Of a DNA stretch of 64,000 nucleotides, positions 9,308 through 20,003 are shown piece by piece. How positions within the stretch are numbered: the first letter of the stretch is position 1; each line of letters starts with the position of its first letter. Source of the DNA: Dipteris shenzhenensis. Taxonomy: Eukaryota > Polypodiophyta > Polypodiopsida > Gleicheniales. The notes below the pieces were generated by a model. It saw only the letters and a program-made list of their open reading frames with translations. It was not told the origin of the DNA and made no database searches. The stretch is from NCBI GenBank assembly GCA_047967505.1, contig CM106541.1, one strand, 5' to 3'. A program made the translations under genes and the position numbers.

Positions 9308-11558
9308 ATGAACCTCAATGTCACTCATCTCCCCCTTACTGCCTGTTACAATGCTTCTTTCAAGTAACGGAACCAATTTCTATTGTTGGCACACTTGGTT
9401 TGCTGGACGCTCCTTGCTACTACTGGTCCATTGCCCTTAGCCTAAGGCCATAAGGGAAGATAAAATATCGACCTAGGACCCGAACCAAATGAGCAACAAC
9501 GTCCTTGTAAACTTTGATTTTGGCCATTGCCCAATGCATAAGAGTGGTTCCCTTATAACATTACCATCCCAGATCCCAATCATGACTTATACCCTAGCCG
9601 ACATCATCAACTATGATAATGATATAGCATTGAAAGTGTGGCTAGCTTGCAATATGATCTGCTACATGTTTGACCATTTCCTCCCTCTTATAGTGACCAA
9701 ATATTGTCTGTGGAGGTTGTTAGAAGAAAACAACAGTCTGAGGTCCTCTTGTTTGTTGTATCAAATACATCAACAAGCTTGGAAACTACACAGAAATTCA
9801 TTGCCATTCATGAGGCCAACAAAGCCTAGTGCTGAGAAACCACCCTTCAGGACGAGATCAAAAGGATGAAGCATGCCAATCAAAGGTCCAAGACAAAAGC
9901 AAAAGACATTGAACTATATAGTGATCGGGTGGATAGGGAGAATCTCTAGCTAAATACCCATTCAAACTTCTCAAGGTAGAATGTGATAAGACCAAGGATA
10001 AGATCCCAATCTCGAAAGAAAAACTCCAAGCTGTGCACAAGAAACTGCTAAACAAAGAATCCAAAGGCAAGGAGACAAATTCCAATAACAAGTTGAGGAG
10101 TTGATGCAATCCTCACTTGGCCCCAGGAACCCCCAAAGCTTAAGAAGTAGAAGGATGATAATAATTAAGGCAAAGGTGGCAGGGGATCCATGGACCCCTC
10201 ACCTTTAACAACAGATGGCTATCTAAACGAGGCACCCTCATCACAACGTCACCAAGTAGAAACATAAGAGAGGAAATGAGCTGATAGAAGCCTAAGGCCT
10301 ATGCAAAGGGCATTTAGGTAGTAGTAAATGAAGACCAAATGGCCAAAGAAAATTAATCTGCACTTCGACAAAAACTCTAGCAGCTAAGAGTAGCAAAAAC
10401 TCTAGCGACTAAAAGTAGCAAAAACTTAGTTGCAAACACTACCATCCCTCTCAAAACAAAAGACAAGGCCACAAGTAAACAAATTAGAGGAAGAGGCCAA
10501 GCCATGCGTTGAACATGAGGACAAAGAGCGAGAGGACAAATTCTAGATGTGGCTTGCAAAAACGCAAGAAATCGGTGAGGGCGAGTGAGATGGGCTCATA
10601 AATGTTTCATAGGGGAACAAAAAATGTTGGCCAGTCATCGTTTGATAGATACTGAGGATCCCCCGTTGCCACCATCACCATGGCGAACCCGATAGCAAGC
10701 ACAAAGGGAGGTAGTGCAAGAAAGAAGGGGCGAATGGGGAATGCATCATCCTCTCTCCCATCTCATTATCCATCCCCCTTAACACTGAGTAGGCATGGGA
10801 CGAGCTATTAAGCTCCAACTTGAACAAACGGACAATATCCATGAAGTGGTCACAATATAGTTTAATTTAGCTTGATATGTATTTTACTGAAGCAAAAGAA
10901 AAATTTATACATGAAATTTTACCAAACTAGCATCTAACTTCCACTATAGCGCTCCCTACTAGGAGGAGGCAATGCTAACAAAACATTGATAATTCTTGTA
11001 AAGAGAACTAAAATAACTAATGCTTTTATGATTATCTAATGAATATGCTATACGTGCAGACTTTTCCAAAAACACAAAAGAATCTATGATAAAATAAGAC
11101 AAATATACTATACTAGTAAATCCTTTTGGAAATACTCTGAGTAATAAAGCATACATTAGGAAAAAAGGGAGCTCATTTTGGAGCCTTTTAGGGTTTTGAA
11201 AGAATGTCTCTCAGGAAAAGGCTAATGTAACGTAGAAATTCCACAAAAAAAGGCAAAAATATGAAAAATAAAATAGTACTTTATGTTACAAGCGTGTGGC
11301 ATTAATGAGAAGATTTGTTTTTTATTCTTTTACGGTTCGCATGTTGCATCAAGAGATGTGGACCCAAAATCGAAACAGAGCTCCATTTTGAGACTTCTCA
11401 TGTGGTGACCCCAAACAACCATCCACTTTCTCTCGTTCTTCGGCACCATTCTCTCTTCAACAAGCATTCCTCTACTTTCACCATGATGAGCCATTCCATT
11501 CTCTCTTCGACAAGCATTCCTTGTTGCATCACTGTTGTTGTGATGCTCTTAAAATTTC
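9307..11558 (+). other. Spacer without a recognised gene
   Basis: Short open frames near 9489-9869 and 9900-10110 encode charged, helical-looking fragments (for example a Lys/Glu/Gln-rich stretch near 9960-10100) separated by stops. They could be remnants of a coiled-coil protein, but no family is recognisable. Positions 11155-11250 repeat in inverted orientation at 59630-59715. Confidence 0.4.
11155..11250 (+). repeat. Dispersed repeat, copy 1
   Basis: AAAAAAGGGAGCTCATTTTGG through AATGTAACGTAGAAATT matches the reverse complement of 59630-59715, with several small differences. Confidence 0.6.
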
Positions 11559-11731
11559 AAGATAATAAGCTCCTTTCATCTTTTATTTGCTTGTTCTTAA
11601 CTTCTTAAATAGTATGCAATAAAAGTACTCACAAATTCACGCTGTTTCTCTAAAAAGTATGTGTCCATCATATATTTTGCACTTATTAGAGTCCTCCATC
11701 CACAAGAGAAAGGATCCTCCTGTTGTGGTGT
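11559..11731 (-). pseudogene. Ulp1-like (C48) cysteine peptidase, catalytic-Cys exon, copy 1
   Basis: On the minus strand, exon 11731-11633 is bounded by an AG acceptor (11732-11733) and a GTGAGT donor (11632 downward). It is 99 bases, open throughout, and begins with codons for TPQQ, followed by SCGW. This is the end of a Ulp1/SENP-type SUMO-protease fold: the Gln of the oxyanion hole and the catalytic Cys in a CG pair, then a helix (RTLISAKYMM). A following segment near 11600-11559 (MKGAYYLEILRA) may be the next exon, comparable to the FRAR-type terminal helix of copy 2. The HW-containing exon was not found upstream. The exon matches 40289-40387 in length, boundaries and motif. It may belong to a host gene family or to a DNA transposon carrying such a peptidase. 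Confidence 0.6.
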
Positions 11732-11733
11732 CT

Positions 11734-13640
11734 GTTTTATCAAAATAGAAAGCTAAGATATATATTGGACTATGAAGAGTGAAAAAATAAGAGGGACATA
11801 AAGATAAGTGATAATGATATGATTAAGTCTGGCAGCTTGGTCTAAAATTAGGTGCATGCAATCACTAGATACTCTAAAAATAGTACCTTAAAGAACGTTT
11901 TTGGCATGTGTGGCTGCCAAGTGTGACTTTAATAGATATCTGTGCCATCTCCTCTTATCTTCACTTTTCTCCATCCATTTAACAATTTTGAATCTTCATC
12001 TTCTTCCTCATCTTCATCTGGACAACACCTTAGACCTTGCTTTTCTCCCATCATCATCCCCACCTACCTATACTTGTGCCAAAACCATGGAGAGAAAGGA
12101 TACATGTACTTAAATATACCCTAGTCTTGATCTACCTTTCCAAGCATCTTCTTGATCTATCTAATTCTACTGCATCATCTATTAGGCATTTGCTTCATCT
12201 TTTGAATGATCAAGGCAACTATCTTGAAGATTTACCGGAATTTGTTTGGATTTATATGAAGCTTGGAGATTAATACTATGTGGCCAAGGAGTTTTCTTGA
12301 AAATGTGAATTGAGCCTTCTTTAGCTTAGGATTACCCAATATCGTGTTTTTGAACAAATTTCTCACTGTTATTGCTAGAATTGTTTTTGCATCAATAGGA
12401 CTTTTTGCTAGAAAACGTGATTTTAGTGTATTTAACTAGAATGACAGTCATATCATGTTTTTCTACAAACTTTCAAAGAGGAGGAGCTAACCATCTAGGT
12501 GATGCAAGTGATGCAACAAGACCTGTCAGGAAGACCATTGACCTCTCAGCATATGTTGTAAGGGAGGAGGAATCTCCTGGTAAGAATTTCTTCATGAGTG
12601 TTGATGTTTCTTTTTAGCTATATGTGCAGGACTCAATTTTAAATTTGTATGATGCGATCAAGAGAAGAAAGCCCAATGACAAGGGTTCAGACAAATGTGG
12701 ACAGTCAGTTTTGCTAAGGGAAAGGAGGAGGAGGAGGAAAAGAAGTCACCCCAACTACAGCTCTTTGAATTTCTACAAAAATCAGAATGCCAAATGCACT
12801 ATCACAAAGAATCTTGCTCCAAGAATCAGGTATTGTTCATTCATGTACTTTTAGAATGTTTTTCTTTCAAAGAATCTTACTCCAAGAATCAAGTACTGTT
12901 CATTCATGTAGTTTTAGAATGTTTTTAGTTTTCAACTCAAATCAGGGTCTATCAGAGCAACTTGCATGGAGACTTAGGTGAAAAAACCTTTAGAACAATG
13001 CAAGACAATGAAAATAATGAGATTTTATGATGCAACTTTGAAGAAGTAGTTAATTTGCCGTTTGTTTTGGTAATTTTGTTGTTTTCTTTTAATACATGAT
13101 TTAAAGATTTTTTGTTTTAAAAGATACACTCTTACTACTGAGTTTTTTTATAGAAGATGGTCAGAAATAGATTTGGAGTTGTTTGGAAGCATATAATCAG
13201 TATTGGAAAAAAATCCAGCAATTTTAGCATCCTGGATTACAAGAGGGACCATTGAGGAGGACAAGTTTGATCACATTTTTTCTTCAAATATCCCTGTGAG
13301 GTATTGTTCATTCACATAGTTGAGCAGTGTTTGATGATAAGTAAATTTTTTTTTGAACTTGTAAATTTCAATCGTTAGATTTTGCATGCAATTAGCATTT
13401 TTATTTTTGCTTAGTTTGATACTTTTCTGAAACATGTCATGTTTGTATATTATTTATTGATGTCAATGTTATATTATATTAGGTGGAAAGTGCATGAAAT
13501 CATGCAAGCTGCTTGGAATTAAAAAAAGGTGGATATCTTTTTTCAAATAGATGCAGAGAATGCACCATTCTTAAAGGAATAAATCCTCCTTAGCAAGTGA
13601 ATGTGATTTAGTAGCTCTTCGACATCAAGGAAAAGCACAT
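11734..13640 (+). other. AT-rich region with no assigned gene
   Basis: Two short plus-strand open segments (12405-12617 and 12624-12854) have coding-like composition, with Arg/Lys-rich and acidic patches, but no recognisable domain. They might be upstream exons of the broken gene at 13.6-14.9 kb. A 63 bp duplication at 12806-12931 lies inside. Confidence 0.35.
12806..12931 (+). repeat. 63 bp tandem duplication
   Basis: AAAGAATCTTGCTCCAAGAA at 12806 recurs at 12869 with a few substitutions. The two copies run head to tail. Confidence 0.8.
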
Positions 13641-14931
13641 ATGGATTTCTGGTTAGAAGGGAAAATATATCCAGTAGAGCCACAAACTTGTCAGACTCCT
13701 CAATTCCATGGATTGACTAACTTAATAAAGTTCCTATGTAAGGGTGAGAATGGTTTGTTAGGAAATTGTCGAAGGTTGATTGGTCATGGAGCAAGTATCA
13801 TTCAGAGCCACCAATATGCTTGATGAAAGAGACAAAAGGATCGCAATGTTGGAGGCTTGGAATCAACATTTGGTATCATCTATGCAAGCTACAAGTGTTC
13901 AAATGTCTGCATATGATGGCATAGAGAAGAAAAATCAAGAATTACAGGGAAAGGTTCAAAGATTAGATGCTCAATTGGGAGAGAGCACTATAAATGCAAT
14001 TCACTTACAGATGCAATAGCTCTGAAGGATGAGATCAAGAAGGTAGAGAAAACATTATCATTCGAGGAAATTACATCCAATGGATGAAATATCCAAGAAA
14101 AGTGGTCACTCACTGGAAGCGTTGAGTGAGAGCTTGTAGGAGTGTTTCAGAACTCATGTCTATCCATGATGAACACTATGGTGCTATGGGTGAAGTGCTT
14201 ACAAAAAAAATGTTGGAGTCTGTTATACAACATCCAAAATTCAAAAGTCTAAAATTAGAAATTACATCTGAGTCAATGAACAAAGTTGTGGAGCATTTCA
14301 ATGCAACTAGTGCACAAGGAGTTTGTGATACTATAGGGATAAGTACAAGGGCATATCAGCTCATATTTAAGAGCTTAAAAACAACATGTCTTTCTATAGG
14401 AGGACAAGTTAAAGCCCCACTTCCTAAACTGACTGATGTTGATAAGGCTAGGCATGCACTCAATTTGGGCGTACTTGATTTAGTCGGTGAGCCCCAGCAT
14501 GTATGTAGTACACTAACTTTGAAAACAAAGGCTGGAGAGATTAAAGAATTGGAATTGACAGTCAATAATAACTTTGTAATGGATGTTTGAAGAGTTTTGC
14601 AAGCCATGGTAAAGTTTTATGATATGCCTATGGAAGAATGCAATGGTCCTCTGAAGATTATACTAAGGCTTGATGAAAGTGAGGTGGTCAAAGGTCCAAA
14701 ATTGGAAAGAGTTAGTTTGACAATGATGAGTAGAATACTGGACCTTGAAGTTGAGCTTGATGATGCAAGACAGTTCAGTGTGCAATCAGAACGTGCAATC
14801 AGAACGCGTGCAATCAGAACAGGAGATTTGGTGGTTGGCTGCCTTTGAGGTATGATGGAAATTTGTATTTTAATGCAATAATGCAAAAAGACTTAGAATA
14901 TTTTAAAATAACATGTGAGTTTTTTTTGCAG
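13641..14931 (+). pseudogene. Broken copy of an unrecognised multi-exon gene
   Basis: I do not recognise the family. In order there is a short open segment (13641-13823), a coiled-coil-like segment (13780-14019; Glu/Gln/Lys heptads), and a longer globular-looking segment (14126-14590, continuing after one stop at 14588-14590 to about 14849). Residue use in the last part is protein-like and well ordered (for example EHFNATSAQGVCDT and KLDESEVVKG-like stretches). After 14780 a 13-base unit GTGCAATCAGAAC is present three times and shifts the frame. Ignoring the two extra units, the frame continues as QEIWWLAAFE and ends at GAG|GTATGA, a good splice donor at 14850. A TTTTTTTTGCAG acceptor ends at 14931, giving an 82 bp intron. 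The next exon is replaced by the copia element within a few bases. Confidence 0.5.
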
Positions 14932-14935
14932 GTGC

Positions 14936-15990
14936 CTCAAATCTGGCCTGGTAATAGTCATGTAAATCAAACTTCCTTCTATGCGTCTGTACATAGTAGG
15001 GTCTTCTAGAAGCTCACCTGCATCTGCTCTCAGCTTCACATTCTGCTCCAAAGGAACTAAAATAGGCTTACAGCCTATCATCCCATATTTGGACAGCATG
15101 TCCAATCCATACTGCCTCTGCAAGAGCTGTATCCACTTGGTGATCAAATCACCTCAATGCCCAAGAAATAACGCAGCTCTCCCAAATCCTTCATCTCAAA
15201 CTTCTGCCTCAATAGCATTTTCACATGAAGGATATCTTCATCACTATCACCTGTGATGATCAAATCATCAACATAAATGACCAGCAGCATAATCCCTTTC
15301 TCTGTTTTTCTCACATAGAGTGAGAAATCTGCCTTGGAAATCTGAAAGCCAATAGTGACAAGATATTGTCCTATCTTGTCAGACCATGCTCTAGGTGCCT
15401 GCTTCAAGCCATACAAGGCTTTCTTCAACCTGCAAACAAACTCAGGATGAATAGCATGAACGTAACCTGCTGGCTGCTCCATAAAGACCTCTTCTTGCAA
15501 ATCACCATGCAAGAAGGCATTCTTTACATCCATCTGATGTAAAGACCATCCCTTTGATGCAGCCATAGCAATGGCTACTCTTACGGTTGCCATCCTTGCA
15601 ACCGGGCTGAAAGTTTCTTCATAATCAATGCCATATGTCTGTGCATACCCCTTGACAACTAATCTTGCCTTGTATCTATTCACAGAACCATCTGCATTTT
15701 GCTTGATCTTATAAACCCACTTACAACCAATTGCATTCTTGCCTTTAGGCAAAGGCACCAATTCCCATGTAGCATTAGCATCCAAGGCATCCATTTCTTC
15801 ATCCATGGCTTTCTCCCATTTTTCATTTCCCATGGCTTGCTCAAAAGAAGTGGGTTCTGGTTCCTGTATCACTTTGACCATATAGGCATAGTGAATGGCT
15901 GTAAATCCATCATATTTCAGCCTATCCACAGGATACCTAACCTTGGTAGACCTGCGCAAAATAGGCTTACTTCCAGTGCTCTCAAAACAT
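14936..15990 (-). pseudogene. Copia reverse transcriptase (partial)
   Basis: Minus-strand frame from about 15990 to 15144 contains the copia RT hallmarks in order: GCKWVYKIK, RYKARLV, ETFSPVAR, DVKNAFLHG, YGLKQAPRAW and the catalytic YVDD (LLVIYVDDLIITG). A frameshift near 15145 moves to the frame 15147-14936, which reads through GIQLL-type and SLIYMTITRPDL motifs before the truncation. A frameshift near 15990 separates it from the integrase end. RNase H is absent. Confidence 0.9.
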
Positions 15991-17995
15991 CCCTGGTCTT
16001 CCTTACTCCAGGTGTAACAACAGAAGGAATACCCAACTCATCATCAATGCTCTGTTCTGAGCCACTGGATTCACCATCCACACAAGAGTGACCTGCATTC
16101 ACATCAAACATGGGTTGATCTACCTTCTCTTTTCCTTTTCGTGATACCTGCGTACCACTCTCTGCATTGCTTTGAGGGGATTCTCCTGATCTCAATCTGC
16201 CTATCCATGGCGAAGTATGTGAACCACTCGTAGAGGACACTCTAGGTCCACTGATATTTTGTGATTGCTGCTGTACATTCTGTGCAGCATTACCATTTTG
16301 TGCATCTATATCAATCATCACATTTACTGGTTTATACCAGCTGCTCATCTCATCAAAAACAACATCTCTGCTCACTGTGAACTTATGTGTAGAAGGGTTA
16401 TAGCATCTATACCCTTTCTGCTGTAGAGAATAACCAATAAAGATGCACTTCTCAGCTTTTGGATCCAACTTGGACCTCAACTCATCTGGCACATGGACAT
16501 AGGCAATGCAACCAAAAATCTTCAAATGAGAAATATCTGGTTTCCTACCAGTATATATCTCCTCTGGCATCATGCCATGTATTACTGTAGTGGGAGTCCT
16601 GTTCATTATATAGACTGCTGTAGCAACTGCTTCAGCCCAATAATAATCTGGTAGATCTTTTTCATTTAGCATAGCCCGAGATACCTCTCCAATATGCTTG
16701 TTTTTTCTTTCTGCAATTCCATTTTGCTGTGGGGTATGACTGCATGAATATTGCTGCTTTATACCATGCTCCTGCAAGAACCTTGCAAACTCATTTGAGA
16801 GGTACTCTCCCCCTCCATCTGACCTTAGGCATTTTATTTGCAGGCCTGTTTCTTTTTCAACCATAGCTTTGAAAGCTTTGAAGTGCCCAAACACTTCACT
16901 TTTCTTTTTCATAAAATACACCCACAGTTTTCTGCTGAAGTCATCAATAAATGTGACAAAATAGTGACAGCCTCCAATAGATGCAGCTTTTGTAGTCCAC
17001 ACATCAGAGTGGATTAATTCCAATGGCTTTTTACTCTCTTGAACATGCCTAGGAAAAGGTTTCCTTGCTTGTTTCCCAAATTGACAGGCTTCACAAACCT
17101 TGTGCATTTCTGCAACCTTGAATTTAGGCAATCCTGCAACAATATTTTGGGCTTGCATTGATTTAAGTCGCTGTATATTAACATGACCAATGCGTTTGTG
17201 CCAGATATCAATATCTGCAACTACACCGGTCCCATGTGCAAACATTGCTGCACTCAATTCAGGCATGTCTGCATCCAACGTAAACATCCTGCCCTTCTTC
17301 TTTCCTTTTGCTATCAAGCGACCGTTATTTTTCATATCCTCAACAAAGCATCCATGAGGATTAAATCTAACCTGCAAGCCCTGCTCAACCATTTGACCAA
17401 CAGAAACCAAGTTCTTGGTGATGTTCGAGACATGAAATACATCAGACAAGTATTTCTTTTTCCCATCCTGCATAGACAAAGGAATTTTGCCAATCTGCAC
17501 AATAGGATGTGCAGTATCATCACCAGTCTCCACAAATCCTGGTTTTTCCATTTTTCTTGCATCCTGCATCCATTCAGTGTGACCTGTCATGTGGTTTGAT
17601 GCACCCGAGTCAACATACCACACATCATTGCTTTCTTCTGCACTTGTTACAGAATTTGTCATATGCTGCACCATAAACAAATGCTCATTTCTGTCATCAC
17701 CCTGTCTACTAGAGGATGCATAATTGCCTTGCTGCAATTTTCCATTCATAATGTCATTTTGCTTTTTATAGCAATCCTTAGCCATATGACCCATTTTGCC
17801 ACAATAGTAGCATTCAATATTGCTGTTTGCATTTTGGCCTCTCTGCCATCCACCACGGCCTCTTTGGCTCCCCCTGCCTCTAGAGTTACCACGTCCTCCT
17901 GCATAGGACTGGTTTTCTTGCGTTTGCTGCATATTCTGATTTCTACCACGGCCTGCAGATCGGCCTCCTCTACCTCTGCCTCTACCTCTGAGTAG
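15960..17995 (-). pseudogene. Copia gag end, protease and integrase
   Basis: A 671-codon frame on the minus strand. The zinc knuckle CYYCGKMGHMAKDC (residues 41-54, complete CCHC) ends gag. The retropepsin active site DSGAS follows (about 108-112). The integrase carries its HHCC zinc site (WHKRIGH ... CEACQFGK) and the D,D,E core (SDVW, SDGGGEY and an AERKN segment containing the Glu). The C-terminal Ser/Gln-rich linker leads toward RT. An RG-rich region (RGRGRGGR) upstream of the knuckle is joined to the rest of gag by a frameshift near 17995. Confidence 0.9.
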
Positions 17996-18626
17996 AAGAC
18001 AGTTTCTTTTGAAGTTCCTGCTGAAGAAGATGCACCACCATTTCTCTGCTCTTCGGAAATTAGAAGAGCAATCAACTCCTCAAAATCAAGAAATTTTTCA
18101 CGGATGGCAATGGATGTCCGGAACTGTGCATAATCCTTTCCTAGACCATTCAAGGTCACAGAGACCAAATCGTCATCATCCACTGGCGACCCAATGGAAG
18201 CAAGTGCATCTGCAATTTTCTTCATTTCATGTGGTAGTCATTTATGCTCAAATTTTCTCTCTGCACATTGTGCAACTCCTGTTTGAGTTGCATTTTCCTG
18301 GCTTGCGTATTTGTGCTATACATTTTTGCCAAAGTATCCCATGCCTCCTTTGGCGTATTTGCATCCTGAATATGCACAATCATGGAGTCCGAAATACTGA
18401 TAGACAGCCAGTACATAACTTTCCTGGCTCTCTCATGCCATCCTTTGAATGCCTGCATTTCCTATTGACTGGGAACATTAGGAAGAACAGGTTCTTCTTC
18501 ATTTCCTATAATGAACTCCCAATAGCCTTTTCCCATTAAGAAATTCGTCATTCTAAACTTCCATGCCTGGAAGTTGTTCTTGTCAAGCTTTTCAGTGACA
18601 ATCTGTGAAAGAGAATCAGATGCCAT
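17996..18626 (-). pseudogene. Copia gag N-terminal part
   Basis: Starts at the ATG at 18624-18626 (MASDSLSQ) with the typical LDKNNFQAWKFRM motif. One TAG interrupts it near 18460, and a one-base loss near 18222 shifts the frame before MKKIADALASIG. The frame then continues through the usual copia gag helices to about 17996. Confidence 0.85.
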
Positions 18627-19063
18627 TACAGAACACTGCAAAAAACACAGCTTTTGCCTCACACGGGCAGAACTACAAAACTGACGAAAGTGGTATTTCA
18701 CCACACAGTCACTTCCTAGTGACGATTTTGCATCAACAAGCAACAAGCATGAATCTGCAACTCCCAATATCTCTACACAAAGGCATACGATGCAATTTCT
18801 GCGGCAACTTTTCACCGACCCGCAGAACAGTGGTCGCACAGCAAAAACAGGGCCTTTTTCTGAGTGCCTGCGAAGAACTTCCATCTCCAAAACGGGCCCC
18901 GAAATGACCTCGAAGGGCGCCTCAATCTGAGACAGTGCACTCTTGCACTTCTGGCTGTGCTACCTGCAGAAATTTGCTCCCAAACTCGAAATAGGAAAGC
19001 AACACTGGTCCTCTTACCAGGACACCATGAACTTGGCTTGCTTCCTTGAGCTCCTTACCACGA

Positions 19064-19080
19064 ACAAGGCTTTGATACCA
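19064..19080 (-). other. Primer-binding site, initiator tRNA-Met type
   Basis: In minus orientation TGGTATCAAAGCCTTGT abuts the LTR end; the consensus plant copia site is TGGTATCAGAGC. Confidence 0.85.
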
Positions 19081-19430
19081 TGTGAAGATAGTGGGAGAGA
19101 GGGAAGGAGTCTCACTTGAGGCTTTCTCACAATCACAATGGGGGAATACACACAAAGGTGGAGGCTGAAAACAGTTTTTCTCTTCTTAGTTGTGTAAGCC
19201 AAAAGAACTCTAATACAATGAAATAGAAGAACCCTATATGTGGGTCTCCAAACCAAACTCAACTAACTAAGGTGGCATACTAACTGAGCCACGAACTAGT
19301 GTAGAGAAGGATAGCTGTCATCCAGCTATTATTCGTGGGCGGTGTACCAACCACATCTCCAGCTAACAAGTCGGTGACATAAGTACACAACGGTCACCCT
19401 GGCATATCTCGAGTGGAGCTCGATATCTCA
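19081..19430 (-). repeat. 5' LTR of the truncated copia element
   Basis: About 350 bases, running from TGTGAAGATAG to CGATATCTCA on the plus strand and giving TG...CA ends. The right edge is set where a different copia fragment begins. No second LTR copy is in the window, so the right boundary is inferred. Confidence 0.7.
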
Positions 19431-20003
19431 AAAAAGCATTCAAGTTGTATGATCCCATAAACCGAAAGGTAATAATCTATAGAGATGTAATCTTTGATGA
19501 GGAATTAGATTGGAAAACCTCAAATACAGAGGAGATAGACGCACTGATTAGACAGTCATCTAGAGAAAAGGTTGATGAAGAAGGGCAAGAATTGCCAAAA
19601 GCACCCCAAGCAGAGCTGTATCAACTCAGATGGTCTAGTAGGGAAAGCAGACCACTAGCGAGATTGACATACACTAGGAAAGGCAAAGCAATTCAGGTTG
19701 AAACCTGTAACTATGCTCTTATGACTACATTATGGCTATAGAAGAAGAGCCAGTGTACTTTGGAGATGCAGTTAACAAGCCAAAATGGTAAACTGCTATA
19801 TGAATCCATGCTTTGTATAAGAATAATACTTGGGAATTATGCGACCTTCCACTAGGAAAGAAGGCCATAGCAAACAAATGGGTATACAAAGTGAAGTATA
19901 ATCCAAATGGAAGTATTCAAAGATACAAAGCCAGACTAGTTGCAAAAGGATTTCCACAGCAATATGGTCAAGATTATGATGAGACTTATGCTCCAGTAAA
20001 ACC
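19431..20003 (+). pseudogene. Copia family A fragment (integrase tail to RT start)
   Basis: Begins at KAFKLYDPINRKVI, continues through the linker and RT motifs (NKWVYKVKYNPNGS, RYKARLVAKGF, YDETYAPV) and ends abruptly at about 20003. It matches the plus-strand copia at 55970-56560. Stops and one frameshift are present near 19740-19810. Its left edge is flush with the LTR of the neighbouring element. Confidence 0.85.

Larger units (their letters stand above)
14936..19430 (-). mobile_element. Copia retrotransposon, 3'-truncated, nearly complete polyprotein
   Basis: Minus-strand Ty1/copia element with 5' LTR (19081-19430), tRNA-Met primer site, gag, protease, integrase and most of the reverse transcriptase in canonical copia order. 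It stops abruptly after the RT motif TITRPDL near 14936. The end of RT, RNase H, the purine tract and the 3' LTR are missing. The open frames are long and motifs intact, with only about one stop and four frameshifts, so decay is modest compared with its neighbours. Confidence 0.9.

Noticed and set aside
10681-10790. MANPIASTKGG start with basic residues, considered as a third histone tail
   Set aside because: No H3 core motif follows in any frame; similarity stops after a few residues.
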